DNA from: Bacteroidota bacterium
Lineage (GTDB): Bacteria; Bacteroidota; Bacteroidia; AKYH767-A; OLB10
Reading direction: 5' to 3'
Assembly (NCBI GenBank): GCA_023251535.1
Contig: JAHEYP010000001.1
Location: forward strand, 293,837 to 357,836
DNA length: 64,000 nucleotides
Shown here one piece after another: positions 9,401 through 17,788 of the stretch. Position 1 is the first letter of the stretch. Each line of letters opens with the position of its first letter. Position numbers and translations under genes: made by a program. The notes under the pieces are model-generated. The model worked only from the letters and a program-made list of their open reading frames with translations, searched no databases and was not told where the DNA came from.

Positions 9401-11196
9401 GAACAGTTAGGGATGATTGTTACTACGAAATCTTCACATTCTCCGTAAGTATATTGTGAACATGGATCAGGATTAGTTACTGCGAACACCTCACGAACAC
9501 GAAGACGTGTATTTCCAGTAAATCCTGCAGCAGGAACCGTAAACGGATAAGTTGCAGTTGCATTCGCAGCTAAACTCGTTGACCCTAAACTTTCAGTTGC
9601 CTCAAACACGCCATTGTGGTTATAATCAATCCAAGCACGAATATTATTACTTGAGAACCATGTCCCGGCTTGTACTGTAATTGAATAAGAAGCACCTTGT
9701 TGAAGTGTAACCGCTTGGTTAGCTACTCCAGGACTACGGTATTCGTAATCCGGCGGATGTTGCACAAATCGGCAGTTAGGATAACAAGGTAATGAAGCTA
9801 ACTGTAAGCTAACCGCATTAGTAGTTGTATTGATATTTGTTCCACCGTAACCAACTAATGATACCGATTGAACATAGTCATTATTAGTATAACCTGCCCA
9901 TGCAGTACCAACTATATAAGTAGGGATACAATAAGGAATATCAACTTGAAGGGCACCTGACATTGTAAATGTAGCAGGTAATAATGCAGAAGAAGTTCCT
10001 CCTGGAGAAGGACAAGTTAATGCGGTTCCTCCAACGGCTGCACCGCGGAAGTCGGCATCGAGATAGTTATTACCCGCAGCAGTTGCCGAGATATCGTAAG
10101 TAATCCAGAAATAAGTTGTATCATATTCTAAGAAGAAACATGATGCAGCAGCATTGGTGAAATCGATATTCGTTCCGATAGAAGAAAGCGTTGAACCAAA
10201 CTGCGTTTTAGGATATGACGTACCTGCAGGTATACCAGCTGTAGGGAAAGGAGTTACATAACCTGTGCTAAACAAGTTAGAACCTCCTGTATAATATATT
10301 TTAGCATTTACGATATCGGCAACATTACTAGTTCCGTTCGTATTGAATAATAAAGAGTCTAATTTAACAGGTAGCGGACCATTTAAGTTACCGCAACCAC
10401 TTGTTCCTCCAACAACACAACGAACTCCAAGAATCCATTGGTTAGTAGCAGATTGTGCAGTTGTTGATTGATTTTGTTGAACTAAATCGAAAGTAACATC
10501 ACCCGGGCTCATTGAGGTAGGATAAGTATTACAAACAAAATTGTCCATATACATATTTTGACCAAACTGGCTAATTCCGTGAATTACAAAATAATTTCTC
10601 TTAGCATTATATGTTGCAGCAGGTAACGTGAATGTATATTGATACCAGCCTGCAACAGCTACAACAGGGAAGCTACCCATAGGACGGTTAATATAATTAA
10701 CACCGGCAGCATGGTTAATAGCAACTAAACCTGTAGTTGTAGGAGTATTATTCCAATAAACCTCGATTTTATCATTTACACCTGCACTTCCTGCATCGCG
10801 ATACATCCAAAAGCTAAATACCGGATTGTTACCACTGTTATTACTGAAATCGAACGGCTTCGAAATCATATAATAATCATCATTGGTGCCCGAACTCCAC
10901 GAGTTAAACATTACAATATTAGCACCACCGCCAGGAGCAGCTCCGCAAGCAGGGTTTGCAGCCGAAGCAGCCGCAACACGAGTGAAATTACTCACGTTAC
11001 TTGCCGGGTTATTAGGCCCTTTAATTGCTTTCCAACCGGGTGCCGGGAAGATGGATCCTTCAACACTTTCCGTTTGCGTAACAAGAATTTGCGCTTGTGA
11101 TGTGAAAGGGAAGAGTACGCTAACAACAGTCAGAATCGCTAATGCCGTAAGCGTTTTTCCGAGAGATGAAACATTCATTGCGTAGTTGTTTTTCAT
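6412..11196 (-). CDS. Giant T9SS-secreted adhesin-like protein with GEVED domain
   Basis: The product has 1594 residues with a signal peptide (about 1-36; a second ATG at residue 7 would also leave a good one). About 40-230 resemble a choice-of-anchor/MAM-like beta-sandwich. A second beta-sandwich region follows to about 400. About 440-600 is a GEVED domain, with YRSPGVANQAV, then IDYNHNGVFEATESLG, then RLRVREVF and YGECEDFVV. Two modules of the form GNGTSITY...VGQLVEITGLTPAGYN at about 960-1040 and 1257-1345 look like repeats known from phage tail and surface proteins. The last 170 residues hold a T9SS region: LPIELVDFKAKAEGKRVRLD, LDWTTASEIDNDYFTVERS, then VTGKLLYKEDN, LPHGLYFITL and SRKFVY. 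Likely a cell-surface or matrix protein; no enzyme active site was recognised. Confidence 0.9.
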   Translation of the reverse strand: MKNNYAMNVSSLGKTLTALAILTVVSVLFPFTSQAQILVTQTESVEGSIFPAPGWKAIKGPNNPASNVSNFTRVAAASAANPACGAAPGGGANIVMFNSWSSGTNDDYYMISKPFDFSNNSGNNPVFSFWMYRDAGSAGVNDKIEVYWNNTPTTTGLVAINHAAGVNYINRPMGSFPVVAVAGWYQYTFTLPAATYNAKRNYFVIHGISQFGQNMYMDNFVCNTYPTSMSPGDVTFDLVQQNQSTTAQSATNQWILGVRCVVGGTSGCGNLNGPLPVKLDSLLFNTNGTSNVADIVNAKIYYTGGSNLFSTGYVTPFPTAGIPAGTSYPKTQFGSTLSSIGTNIDFTNAAASCFFLEYDTTYFWITYDISATAAGNNYLDADFRGAAVGGTALTCPSPGGTSSALLPATFTMSGALQVDIPYCIPTYIVGTAWAGYTNNDYVQSVSLVGYGGTNINTTTNAVSLQLASLPCYPNCRFVQHPPDYEYRSPGVANQAVTLQQGASYSITVQAGTWFSSNNIRAWIDYNHNGVFEATESLGSTSLAANATATYPFTVPAAGFTGNTRLRVREVFAVTNPDPCSQYTYGECEDFVVTIIPNCSGLYKLWLGNTNDWNNPANWCPSIPTINDDVVINKTLAAPSGTYYNPVIKSGILATCKNISIAVTDTLTIDAPNPSAASFKAKGTVTNNGQIRFTTSYTPTINVATGTLLNFTQTPLPGKTYKAGQTQIIYTAAELATYGMLAGDQITAIKLNVKNNDLVTPTRTYNNFSISYLNSAAVFSAYANTTAIAGAFTTVYNNAAQPIVFGVNTLTLGSPITWDGVNNICIQYCYTNVGTTGSTNNDYIDVTQTTGRNSTLILGRLVASAAGAPAACSFVAPVAGDITANGGTVATPLINVLSQFRPNATFVLSRPYGKPKVVVQGSWVNNNSFLAGTSSFIMDSYKSNRIGGTQPTTFYTFTMNKVTATNATVTSALGNGTSITYSAAGHTYSVGQLVEITGLTPAGYNASGTISAVVAGVSFTIAGTQTGASSGTGVASVETATASNARPIYLDQDISIQDTFYLTAGQMIMNGKSLTMTDPRPSAFWRTQLVQATGTPAGVGTGFLISENPNSVVNWNIGAYTAPAVGRAIPFGNRIDTVSAAITYLPVTFLHKTGDLGTFKAGTKYWSANVLPDPPTVTHIDTYNSTASNATQTVDRYWMIGKTGPQNPAVNYPVVDLTLRFSNTAVPATERTTAMSALNQGRAQPWRAGSWQWMRISANATLNVYTIPVGGVSANGTTITYTTSVAHAIAVGQAVTMTGITPAGYNIVGATVTAVTATTFTIANPTSLGASTVAGTVTGAPVAGATNYNVQQTSLNYVQTYTQVAAQALDSVRITSWDWPTAPAQGVPYNYPAAPIGDFTPWTISNNNTPLPIELVDFKAKAEGKRVRLDWTTASEIDNDYFTVERSLDAKDYSYIDRVNSYMHNSNIMLNYSTYDEHPVYGLQYYRLKQTDFNGEYTYSEPRAVWFGSRAPFDITNVYGEASASNDINVDFMYNSNEPVTVVITDVTGKLLYKEDNVAATKGENSIKLNSSLPHGLYFITLKNSEDVVSRKFVY

Positions 11197-11664
11197 GCTT
11201 TACAGGTTTGAACTAATACTAATTCGTGTAGATATGTCTGATGTAAGATAATTGGGAAATTAATTCGGTTTTGCCAGATAAATGTACGGATAAATTTCCC
11301 TTAATCGAATCAGTAAGACTCACGAATCTTCGAAAAGTTTCAAAGTATCGTAAGATTTTACTGTAAGTTCCGATTAATTTATCCTCATTTTATCATTAAT
11401 TTCTGGGTAAATGTAGTAATCCAATTTAAAAATTGCAAGTAGTTTTTACCTGTTCGGACCTCATTTAAGCTAAATCAAAGGATTTAATTGGTAAAAGTGA
11501 CTTATTTCTGGGTGAAAAATCCAAACCAAATCAAGGAAGTTTGAAAAACCACTTACTTGTTGAAAGTCAATTATTTAACTCATTTCTTGACTTTTTAGAT
11601 TTCCTTTCGGATTTTATCTTTTCTATTTCATTATCCGTTTTTTTGACCTTAACTTCGCCATCTC
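11197..11664. other. Intergenic region between the adhesin gene and pabB
   Basis: This 468-bp gap separates divergent genes. For the adhesin, two TACATTTA boxes on the minus strand (around 11283-11290 and 11410-11417) differ from TAnnTTTG in the last base. For pabB a -7-like element lies at 11650. I see no RNA gene, repeat or convincing small open frame. Confidence 0.4.
11650..11657 (+). promoter_or_regulatory. -7-like element 7 bases before pabB
   Basis: TAACTTCG differs from TAnnTTTG in one base and ends only 7 bases before the ATG at 11665. If used, transcription would start at or very near the start codon. Confidence 0.45.
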
Positions 11665-12990
11665 ATGACCGGAAAAATTTCTTCTATTTTTAATACTTGG
11701 GGGTCCGAAAAAACGGCTCGCGCACTCACAATTGCGTCCAAACGGTTCAATTGTTTTAGCATTTTGGAAACCGGTCGATTGAAATCCGAATCAAATGGCA
11801 ATAAATCAATTGGTTACGATTTCGTATGTGCCATTAATACCGACAAAGAAATCAGCTCGAATACAGCTCAATTTTCTGAAATTCAAGATTTTATAACCAA
11901 AAACCAGGGGCATTGGATTTTTGGGCACTTCAACTACGATATCAAAAATTCGATCGAACCATCTCTTTCCGGTGGCCTCCCCGACCCTGTCGGATTCCCC
12001 GACTTCCAACTTTTCGTTCCCAAAACGGTGGTAATTTGCCAAAATGGGCGTATCAGCATTTCGGGTGATGAGTCAGTACTCCTTGAAGTTTTAGATGCCG
12101 ATTCGGACGAACTCTTGCCATCACTTAAGCGAGAACCCGGATTCACTTCCCAAGTTTCGTTTGAAGAATATCAACGCAACTTCGAAAAAATCAAGTTCCA
12201 CCTTCAACGTGGCGATATCTACGAAATCAATTATTGTATTCCGTTTATCGCCCATGACGCGGAGTTAAACCTACCAGCACTTCGTTTAAAGCAAAGAAAC
12301 TTATCCCCTGCCCCTTTTTCGGTTTTGTATAAATCGGATATCCACTGGCTAAGTTGCGCCAGCCCCGAACGCTTCATCCGCAAATCGGGAAATAAAATAA
12401 TCAGCCAACCAATTAAAGGTACGGCACGCCGTAGTGGGAACAGCGCTACGGACGCTATTGCGAAAAGCAATTTATTGAATAGCGAAAAAGAAAAAGCAGA
12501 GAATATTATGATCGTTGACTTAGTGCGCAACGATTTAAGTAGAATTGCTCAAAAAGGAAGTGTAAATGTCGATGAACTCTTCGGTATTTATGAATTTGCC
12601 CATGTGTTTCAGATGATCTCTACTATCTCGGCTACCCTAAAAGAAAATATAAAGTTTACGGATATCCTAAAAGCACTATTCCCGGCAGGCTCTATGACCG
12701 GAGCACCGAAGATCAGTGCAATGAAAATTATTGAAGAAACCGAATCTTTTAAACGCGGATTATTCAGCGGAACTGTCGGATATATCGACCCCAACGGCGA
12801 TTTCGACTTCAACGTTGTTATTAGAAGTATTTTATACAATGAAGAAACCAAAACAGCGTTAATTCCTGCCGGTGGAGCCCTCACTGTAAAATGTAATGCT
12901 CTAGATGAATACAATGAGTGCCTTTTAAAAGCACAGGCTAACCTCGAATTATTAGCTGACACGAAGGCTGAATTCGAAAAAGCAGAATAA
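11665..12990 (+). CDS. pabB: Aminodeoxychorismate synthase component I
   Basis: The 441-residue product is a chorismate-binding enzyme that converts chorismate to 4-amino-4-deoxychorismate for folate synthesis, with ammonia from a PabA-type partner not seen in this window. The C-terminal two thirds hold the family signatures: SQPIKGTARR (PIKGT at residues 249-253; the lysine marks PabB and replaces the alanine usual in TrpE), ENIMIVDLVRNDLSRIA, PAGSMTGAPKISAMKIIEE and GLFSGTVGYI, then PAGGAL. The N-terminal part is a less conserved beta domain. tilS starts 7 bp downstream, so the two are likely cotranscribed. A TrpE-type enzyme is the alternative but fits the PIKGT motif less well. Confidence 0.9.
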   Translation: MTGKISSIFNTWGSEKTARALTIASKRFNCFSILETGRLKSESNGNKSIGYDFVCAINTDKEISSNTAQFSEIQDFITKNQGHWIFGHFNYDIKNSIEPSLSGGLPDPVGFPDFQLFVPKTVVICQNGRISISGDESVLLEVLDADSDELLPSLKREPGFTSQVSFEEYQRNFEKIKFHLQRGDIYEINYCIPFIAHDAELNLPALRLKQRNLSPAPFSVLYKSDIHWLSCASPERFIRKSGNKIISQPIKGTARRSGNSATDAIAKSNLLNSEKEKAENIMIVDLVRNDLSRIAQKGSVNVDELFGIYEFAHVFQMISTISATLKENIKFTDILKALFPAGSMTGAPKISAMKIIEETESFKRGLFSGTVGYIDPNGDFDFNVVIRSILYNEETKTALIPAGGALTVKCNALDEYNECLLKAQANLELLADTKAEFEKAE

Positions 12991-12997
12991 CAAAACT

Positions 12998-14329
12998 ATG
13001 GAGCAGAAATTTCTTCAATACATTCTTCATCAGCACCTCTTCAATAAAGAGGATCGTTTGCTATTGACTGTTTCGGGAGGAGTTGATTCGATGGTGATGC
13101 TTCACCTATTACATAAGCATGGATTTCAAATTACTGTTGCTCATTGCAATTTCGGTTTGCGCGGAAAGGAAAGTGATGGCGACGCTTCATTGGTAGAAGA
13201 AACTTGTCAGCAATTAAAAACCCCTTGTTTCATTCGTCAATTTGACACAACCCAATTCGCCAATGAAAATGGCATTTCTATTCAGATGGCGGCACGTGAA
13301 TTGCGTTATTCATGGTTCGAAGAATTACGTAAAAATCATGGGTTTGATTATATCCTAACTGCACATCATGCCGATGATCAACTGGAGACCATTCTATTGA
13401 ATTTAGTCCGAGGCAAAGGCCCTTCGGCATGGAGTGGAATTCCTGTAAAAAACGGATTCATCGTTCGCCCGATGCTATCCCTTTTCAAAGAAGAAATTCA
13501 TAGCTACGCTAAAGAACAAAATATCTCCTATCGCGATGATAGCAGTAATTTAAAATCCGACTACGAAAGAAACTTCATCCGACATCGAATTACTCCACTT
13601 CTTAAAGAGTTAAATCCTTCCGCCGTAAATACATTTACTCAACTTGGAGAAATGGCAGGCATCAGAGAAGAGATGATTAAAGATTACCTAGAATTAATTA
13701 AACCCAAGCTCTTAAAAAGCGAGAATAATTCATGGGAAATTGATTTAATGAAGCTCAATAAAAAGTCGGCAGCAGCAGGAATTCTCTATGAGCTTATTTC
13801 ACAAAAAGGATTTACCTATGAGCAATGCAGTTCAATAATTGATACTGGTAAAGAATCAAGCGGAAAACAATATTTAAGTGGAGATTATCGCGCCATTGTC
13901 AACCGTGGAACATTAGTTATTAAAGAAAAAGTCAGCAAGGGAATTAGCACTGTTGCTTTCACTTTGAATGAAAAAGAAGTCCTTTTTGCTCACGGAAAAA
14001 TTAACATTAGGCTTACCGATAAAACATCTATCGACTACAAAAACTTGGCCTCCAACGAGGCTTGCATGGATGCAGAATTAATTGGGACAAGCCTCCACAT
14101 CAGAGGATCACAAATGGGCGATTCCTTCATGCCGCTGGGGATGAATCACAAAAAACTGCTCAGTGATTTTTACATCGACAAAAAAATGTCGATCTTCGAA
14201 AAAGAAGAAACCGGATTACTGGTTAACGAAAATGACATTATTTGGGTAATTGGGCATCGTATCGACCAACGTTATCGCATTACCGAAAAAACAAAAAAAG
14301 TACTACATCTTACATGGATACCGGAATGA
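12998..14329 (+). CDS. tilS: tRNA(Ile)-lysidine synthase
   Basis: The 443-residue product attaches lysine to C34 of the AUA-decoding tRNA(Ile), using ATP, in the cytoplasm. The PP-loop motif SGGVDS is at residues 26-31. It is followed by AHCNFGLRGKESDGD and LTAHHADDQLETILLNLVRG, the family's nucleotide and tRNA contacts, and YERNFIRHRITPLL. The C-terminal TilS domain (about 365-443, with GDSFMPLGMNHKKLLSDFYID) is complete. It sits in the middle of pabB-tilS-membrane protein with 7-bp spacing upstream and a 4-bp ATGA overlap downstream. Confidence 0.95.
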   Translation: MEQKFLQYILHQHLFNKEDRLLLTVSGGVDSMVMLHLLHKHGFQITVAHCNFGLRGKESDGDASLVEETCQQLKTPCFIRQFDTTQFANENGISIQMAARELRYSWFEELRKNHGFDYILTAHHADDQLETILLNLVRGKGPSAWSGIPVKNGFIVRPMLSLFKEEIHSYAKEQNISYRDDSSNLKSDYERNFIRHRITPLLKELNPSAVNTFTQLGEMAGIREEMIKDYLELIKPKLLKSENNSWEIDLMKLNKKSAAAGILYELISQKGFTYEQCSSIIDTGKESSGKQYLSGDYRAIVNRGTLVIKEKVSKGISTVAFTLNEKEVLFAHGKINIRLTDKTSIDYKNLASNEACMDAELIGTSLHIRGSQMGDSFMPLGMNHKKLLSDFYIDKKMSIFEKEETGLLVNENDIIWVIGHRIDQRYRITEKTKKVLHLTWIPE

Positions 14330-14802
14330 GTGCATTGAAATACGACGAAAAACAAACGCTGGGATACAACAGCTATTCTACCAGCCGTAGGACGGTATTA
14401 GCCATCTTTTGCTTTGTGGCCTATTACTATACCGAAAATCGATCGCAAGATGCCGATTTGCTTTTTGTTGTCGGAATCTTCATTCTACTTTTAAGTATCG
14501 CACTTATTTTCGTGACTTATCTGCGAATTTCACTTACTGATAGCGAAATCATCCTTTCGAACCTGTGGAACAACAAGAAAATCAAACTTTCATACAGTGA
14601 GATTCAATCGATTGAGGCCACTGTTTATAGTAAATACCATCTAAACAACCCGGCCTTTAACGTTCACCAAGACGGGCAAATTAAATTCTACGCTGCCGGT
14701 AGCCAGGCGGTGAAAATTGCCCTCAAAAACGGTGAAAACTACCTTATTGGCAGCTATCACCCCGACAGAATCATTCAAATTGTTAAGGAACAGTCAAAGT
14801 AA
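14326..14802 (+). CDS. Small two-helix membrane protein of unknown function
   Basis: I place the start at the ATG at 14326, which overlaps the tilS stop as ATGA, the usual mark of translational coupling; upstream in-frame codons only shadow tilS. The product has 158 residues. A hydrophobic segment at about 20-35 (TVLAIFCFVAYYY) and a stronger one at about 45-68 (LLFVVGIFILLLSIALIFV) suggest a membrane hairpin. After them comes a beta-rich cytoplasmic part with RISLTDSEIILSNLW and KKIKLSYSEIQSIEA, a pattern like bacterial PH-type domains. No function can be given. Confidence 0.75.
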   Translation: MSALKYDEKQTLGYNSYSTSRRTVLAIFCFVAYYYTENRSQDADLLFVVGIFILLLSIALIFVTYLRISLTDSEIILSNLWNNKKIKLSYSEIQSIEATVYSKYHLNNPAFNVHQDGQIKFYAAGSQAVKIALKNGENYLIGSYHPDRIIQIVKEQSK

Positions 14803-14824
14803 CAAACGACATCCTTAAATTCCC

Positions 14825-14832
14825 TATTTTTG
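14825..14832 (+). promoter_or_regulatory. -7 promoter element of the deoxyhypusine-synthase-like gene
   Basis: TATTTTTG matches TAnnTTTG exactly, 29 bases before the ATG at 14862, in the gap behind the tilS operon. Confidence 0.55.
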
Positions 14833-14861
14833 CCCCTTCAAAATTATAATACAATACAAGT

Positions 14862-15836
14862 ATGCAACGAGGACCGATTTCTCAATTTATGGAGAAGCAC
14901 TACCTGCATTTCAATGCAGCAGCAATGGTAGATGCCGCGAAAGGATATGAACAACACTTACTGGAAGGAGGTAAAATGATGATTACCCTTGCCGGAGCGA
15001 TGAGTACCGCTGAATTAGGTATTTCATTGGCGGATATGATCCGTGCCGGAAAGGTTGATATTATCTCTTGTACAGGAGCTAACCTCGAAGAGGACATCAT
15101 GAACTTAGTTGCGCACTCGCACTACAAAAGAGTTCCTCACTACCGCGATTTGAGTCCGCAGGATGAGTGGGAATTATTAGAAGGTGGCTTTAACCGTGTA
15201 ACCGACACTTGTATTCCTGAAGAAGAAGCATTCCGCAGAATTCAAAAGCATATTCACAAGCAATGGAAAAATGCTGAAGATGCAGGTGAACGTTTCTTCC
15301 CGCATGAGTATATGTACAAAATGTTACTCAGCAAAGAGATGGAACAATACTATGAAATCGATCCGAAAAACAGCTGGATGTTAGCTGCTGCGGAAAGAAA
15401 TCTTCCGATCATTGTTCCAGGTTGGGAAGACAGTACTATGGGAAACATCTTCGCTTCATATTGTATCAAAGGACAGTTAAAGCCTTCTACAATGAAAAGC
15501 GGAATTGAATACATGACGTGGTTAGCTGACTGGTATATTAAAAACTCAGGAGGTAAAGGCGTAGGATTCTTCCAAATCGGCGGTGGTATTGCCGGCGACT
15601 TCCCAATCTGCGTAGTTCCGATGTTATATCAAGACATGGAAATGACAGATATTCCTTTCTGGGGATACTTCTGCCAAATCAGTGATTCAACTACCAGCTA
15701 CGGATCATATTCGGGAGCGGTACCAAACGAAAAAATCACGTGGGGAAAACTCGACATTCACACTCCGAAATTTATCGTTGAGTCGGATGCATCGATTGTT
15801 GCTCCATTAATTTTTGCGTGGATCTTAAAACAATAA
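14862..15836 (+). CDS. Deoxyhypusine synthase family protein
   Basis: The 324-residue product belongs to the NAD-dependent deoxyhypusine/homospermidine synthase family, which moves an aminobutyl group from spermidine to a lysine or an amine. Visible motifs are LAGAMSTAELG, SCTGANLEEDI, DTCIPEEEA, VPGWEDSTMGN, FFQIGGGIAGDFPICVVPM and the C-terminal SGAVPNEKITWGKL. The lysine of WGK (K296) lines up with the catalytic lysine of eukaryotic enzymes, so chemistry should be retained. Bacteria have EF-P in place of eIF5A, so the acceptor is not the eukaryotic one; a polyamine such as homospermidine is a reasonable inference. The mannosyltransferase gene starts 12 bp downstream. Confidence 0.9.
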   Translation: MQRGPISQFMEKHYLHFNAAAMVDAAKGYEQHLLEGGKMMITLAGAMSTAELGISLADMIRAGKVDIISCTGANLEEDIMNLVAHSHYKRVPHYRDLSPQDEWELLEGGFNRVTDTCIPEEEAFRRIQKHIHKQWKNAEDAGERFFPHEYMYKMLLSKEMEQYYEIDPKNSWMLAAAERNLPIIVPGWEDSTMGNIFASYCIKGQLKPSTMKSGIEYMTWLADWYIKNSGGKGVGFFQIGGGIAGDFPICVVPMLYQDMEMTDIPFWGYFCQISDSTTSYGSYSGAVPNEKITWGKLDIHTPKFIVESDASIVAPLIFAWILKQ

Positions 15837-15848
15837 TTGATTAGATAA

Positions 15849-16583
15849 ATGTCTGATTCGTTAATCATCATCCCCACTTACAACGAGAAGGAGAACATAG
15901 GTCGTATGTTACATACGGTTATGAATCTACCTCACCCGTTTCACGTGCTTATTGTGGATGACAATTCGAAAGACGGGACATCACAAATAGTAAAAAATAT
16001 TCAGCGCGAGTTTCCCGACAGGATCTTCATGGAAGAGAGAGCAGGGAAACTCGGGTTGGGTACTGCATATATTCACGGATTCAAGTGGGCACTGAAGAAG
16101 AATTATTCGTTCATCTTCGAGATGGATGCCGATTTCTCGCACAATCCCGATGACCTGATTCGCTTGTATAACGCTTGCGCTAACGACGGTGCCGATATGA
16201 GTATTGGATCGAGATACATCACCGGCGTGAATGTTGTAAACTGGCCGATGGGTCGTGTGATGATGTCGTATTTCGCATCGAAATATGTACGAATCGTTAC
16301 AGGAATGCAAATCAGAGATACTACTGCAGGATTTAAATGCTACTCTCGAAAAGTACTTGAGGCTATCAACTTCGACAAGATTCGTTTCACGGGATATGCC
16401 TTTCAGATAGAAATGAAATTTGCTGCATGGAAATTAGGATTTAAAATAAAAGAAGTGCCAATCATTTTCACCGACCGTAGCGAAGGACAATCGAAGATGA
16501 GCGGAGGGATTTTCAAAGAAGCAATCTTCGGAGTACTCTCCATAAAAATTAAAAGCTGGTTTTCCAGTTACAAAAAAAGGTAA
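15849..16583 (+). CDS. Polyprenol-phosphate mannosyltransferase-like GT2 glycosyltransferase
   Basis: The 244-residue product is a GT-A fold glycosyltransferase close to bacterial dolichyl/polyprenyl-phosphate mannose synthases. Motifs: IIPTYNEKENI, VDDNSKDGT, FEMDADFSHNPDDL (the metal- and sugar-binding DAD), GSRYITGV and DTTAGFKCYSRKVL, and EVPIIFTDRSEGQSKM. It lacks the C-terminal membrane segments of longer relatives. It would move mannose (or another hexose) from a nucleotide sugar to a lipid carrier at the inner membrane. The neighbouring convergent gene makes GDP-mannose, which supports mannose as the sugar, but this is inference. It is cotranscribed with the gene before it. Confidence 0.9.
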   Translation: MSDSLIIIPTYNEKENIGRMLHTVMNLPHPFHVLIVDDNSKDGTSQIVKNIQREFPDRIFMEERAGKLGLGTAYIHGFKWALKKNYSFIFEMDADFSHNPDDLIRLYNACANDGADMSIGSRYITGVNVVNWPMGRVMMSYFASKYVRIVTGMQIRDTTAGFKCYSRKVLEAINFDKIRFTGYAFQIEMKFAAWKLGFKIKEVPIIFTDRSEGQSKMSGGIFKEAIFGVLSIKIKSWFSSYKKR

Positions 16584-16607
16584 GACATACATCTTACCTT
16601 TTTTTAT
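16572..16607. terminator. Bidirectional terminator between convergent genes
   Basis: Arms AAAAAAAGGTAAGA (16572-16585) and TCTTACCTTTTTTT (16592-16605) enclose a 6-base loop. The left arm contains the GT2 stop codon. Runs of T occur on both strands, so it can end both the GT2 transcript and the convergent ManC transcript. Confidence 0.85.
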
Positions 16608-16624
16608 TTCCATAGGAATAATCG

Positions 16625-17710
16625 TTAAACGAACTTATCCCCTTTTTTCATTTTCACATCACTCACAAACTGACGAATTTGTTGCTCATCCGTCTTGCGG
16701 CAAACTAGAAGAATATTATCAGATTCAACAACGATATAATCGTCGAGTCCCTGCAATACAACTAATTTATCTTTTGGAACATTCACGATACAATTATGCG
16801 TATCGTATGTTAATACCGATTTCCCTACGATTGCATTTTTATGTTCATCGTGTTTTACATGTTCATATAAAGAACCGTAAGTACCTAAGTCGCTCCATCC
16901 GAATTCAGCACTCATCACATGCACATTCTTCGCTTTCTCCATGATGGCAAAGTCGATAGAAATATTAGTGCATTGCTCATACGCTTTATGGATAAAATCA
17001 TTTTCGGCTGCTGTATCGTATGCTGCTTGACCTTCACTGAAGATAGCATCCATCTCAGGCAAATGCTCTTTGAAAGCTTTTACAATTGATTTAGCACTCC
17101 AGATAAAAATACCTGCGTTCCACAAAAACTCTCCTGTTTGAAGGAAGAACTTCGCCATTTCAAGATCAGGCTTTTCGGTAAAGGTTTTCACCTTCGAAAT
17201 TTTATTTACCTGTTCTGATTTATCATCAATAAACTGAATATAACCATAACCTGTATCGGGGCGACTAGGCTTAATTCCTAGTGTTAACAATACATCTTTA
17301 TCGGCTGTAAAATCGAGACAACCTTTTACTGCATCAACAAAGGCCTGCTCTTTCAAGATCACATGATCAGAAGGAGCAACAACCATATTTGCATCAGGGT
17401 TACGCTTTAAAATTTTATTTGCTGCGTAAGCGATACAAGGAGCGGTATTACGACGAGAAGGCTCCGACAAAACTTGATCGGGCTTCATATCGGGAAGTTG
17501 TTCGAGAACGAGAGAAGTATAATCGGCGTTAGTAACAACAATTATATTTTCCTTCGGACAAACCTGCAAGAAGCGCTCATAGGTTTGTTGAATTAACGTT
17601 TTTCCGGTTCCCAGGATATCAAGAAACTGTTTAGGACGGGCGTTACGGCTCATAGGCCAAAAGCGGCTTCCTACTCCACCGGCCATAATTACACAATAGT
17701 TATTTTTCAT
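16625..17710 (-). CDS. manC: Mannose-1-phosphate guanylyltransferase
   Basis: The 361-residue product makes GDP-mannose from mannose 1-phosphate and GTP. The nucleotidyltransferase signature is IMAGGVGSRFWPMSR followed by RPKQFLD near the N-terminus, then VVAPSDHVI, GYGYIQF, KTFTEKPDLEMA and LWNAGIFIWSA, and later MEKAKNV with GWSDLGTYGSLY. It is the short form without the fused isomerase. I chose the ATG at 17710; a TTG four codons earlier (17722) would give 365 residues but is less likely. GDP-mannose would supply the mannosyltransferase coded on the other side of the shared terminator and other surface glycans. Confidence 0.93.
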   Translation of the reverse strand: MKNNYCVIMAGGVGSRFWPMSRNARPKQFLDILGTGKTLIQQTYERFLQVCPKENIIVVTNADYTSLVLEQLPDMKPDQVLSEPSRRNTAPCIAYAANKILKRNPDANMVVAPSDHVILKEQAFVDAVKGCLDFTADKDVLLTLGIKPSRPDTGYGYIQFIDDKSEQVNKISKVKTFTEKPDLEMAKFFLQTGEFLWNAGIFIWSAKSIVKAFKEHLPEMDAIFSEGQAAYDTAAENDFIHKAYEQCTNISIDFAIMEKAKNVHVMSAEFGWSDLGTYGSLYEHVKHDEHKNAIVGKSVLTYDTHNCIVNVPKDKLVVLQGLDDYIVVESDNILLVCRKTDEQQIRQFVSDVKMKKGDKFV

Positions 17711-17788
17711 AGTAAAAATCAAAGTTGGCTTCTATACGAAATACAAGATAAATTGTTCCGAAGAAGCGTTAGAATTTCAACTGATGCA

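Noticed and set aside
14242..14325. Upstream start of the small membrane protein
   Set aside because: These codons overlap tilS in another frame; the ATGA overlap at 14326 is the natural start.
17711..17722. TTG start for ManC
   Set aside because: A normal ATG at 17710 begins directly at the conserved N-terminus.
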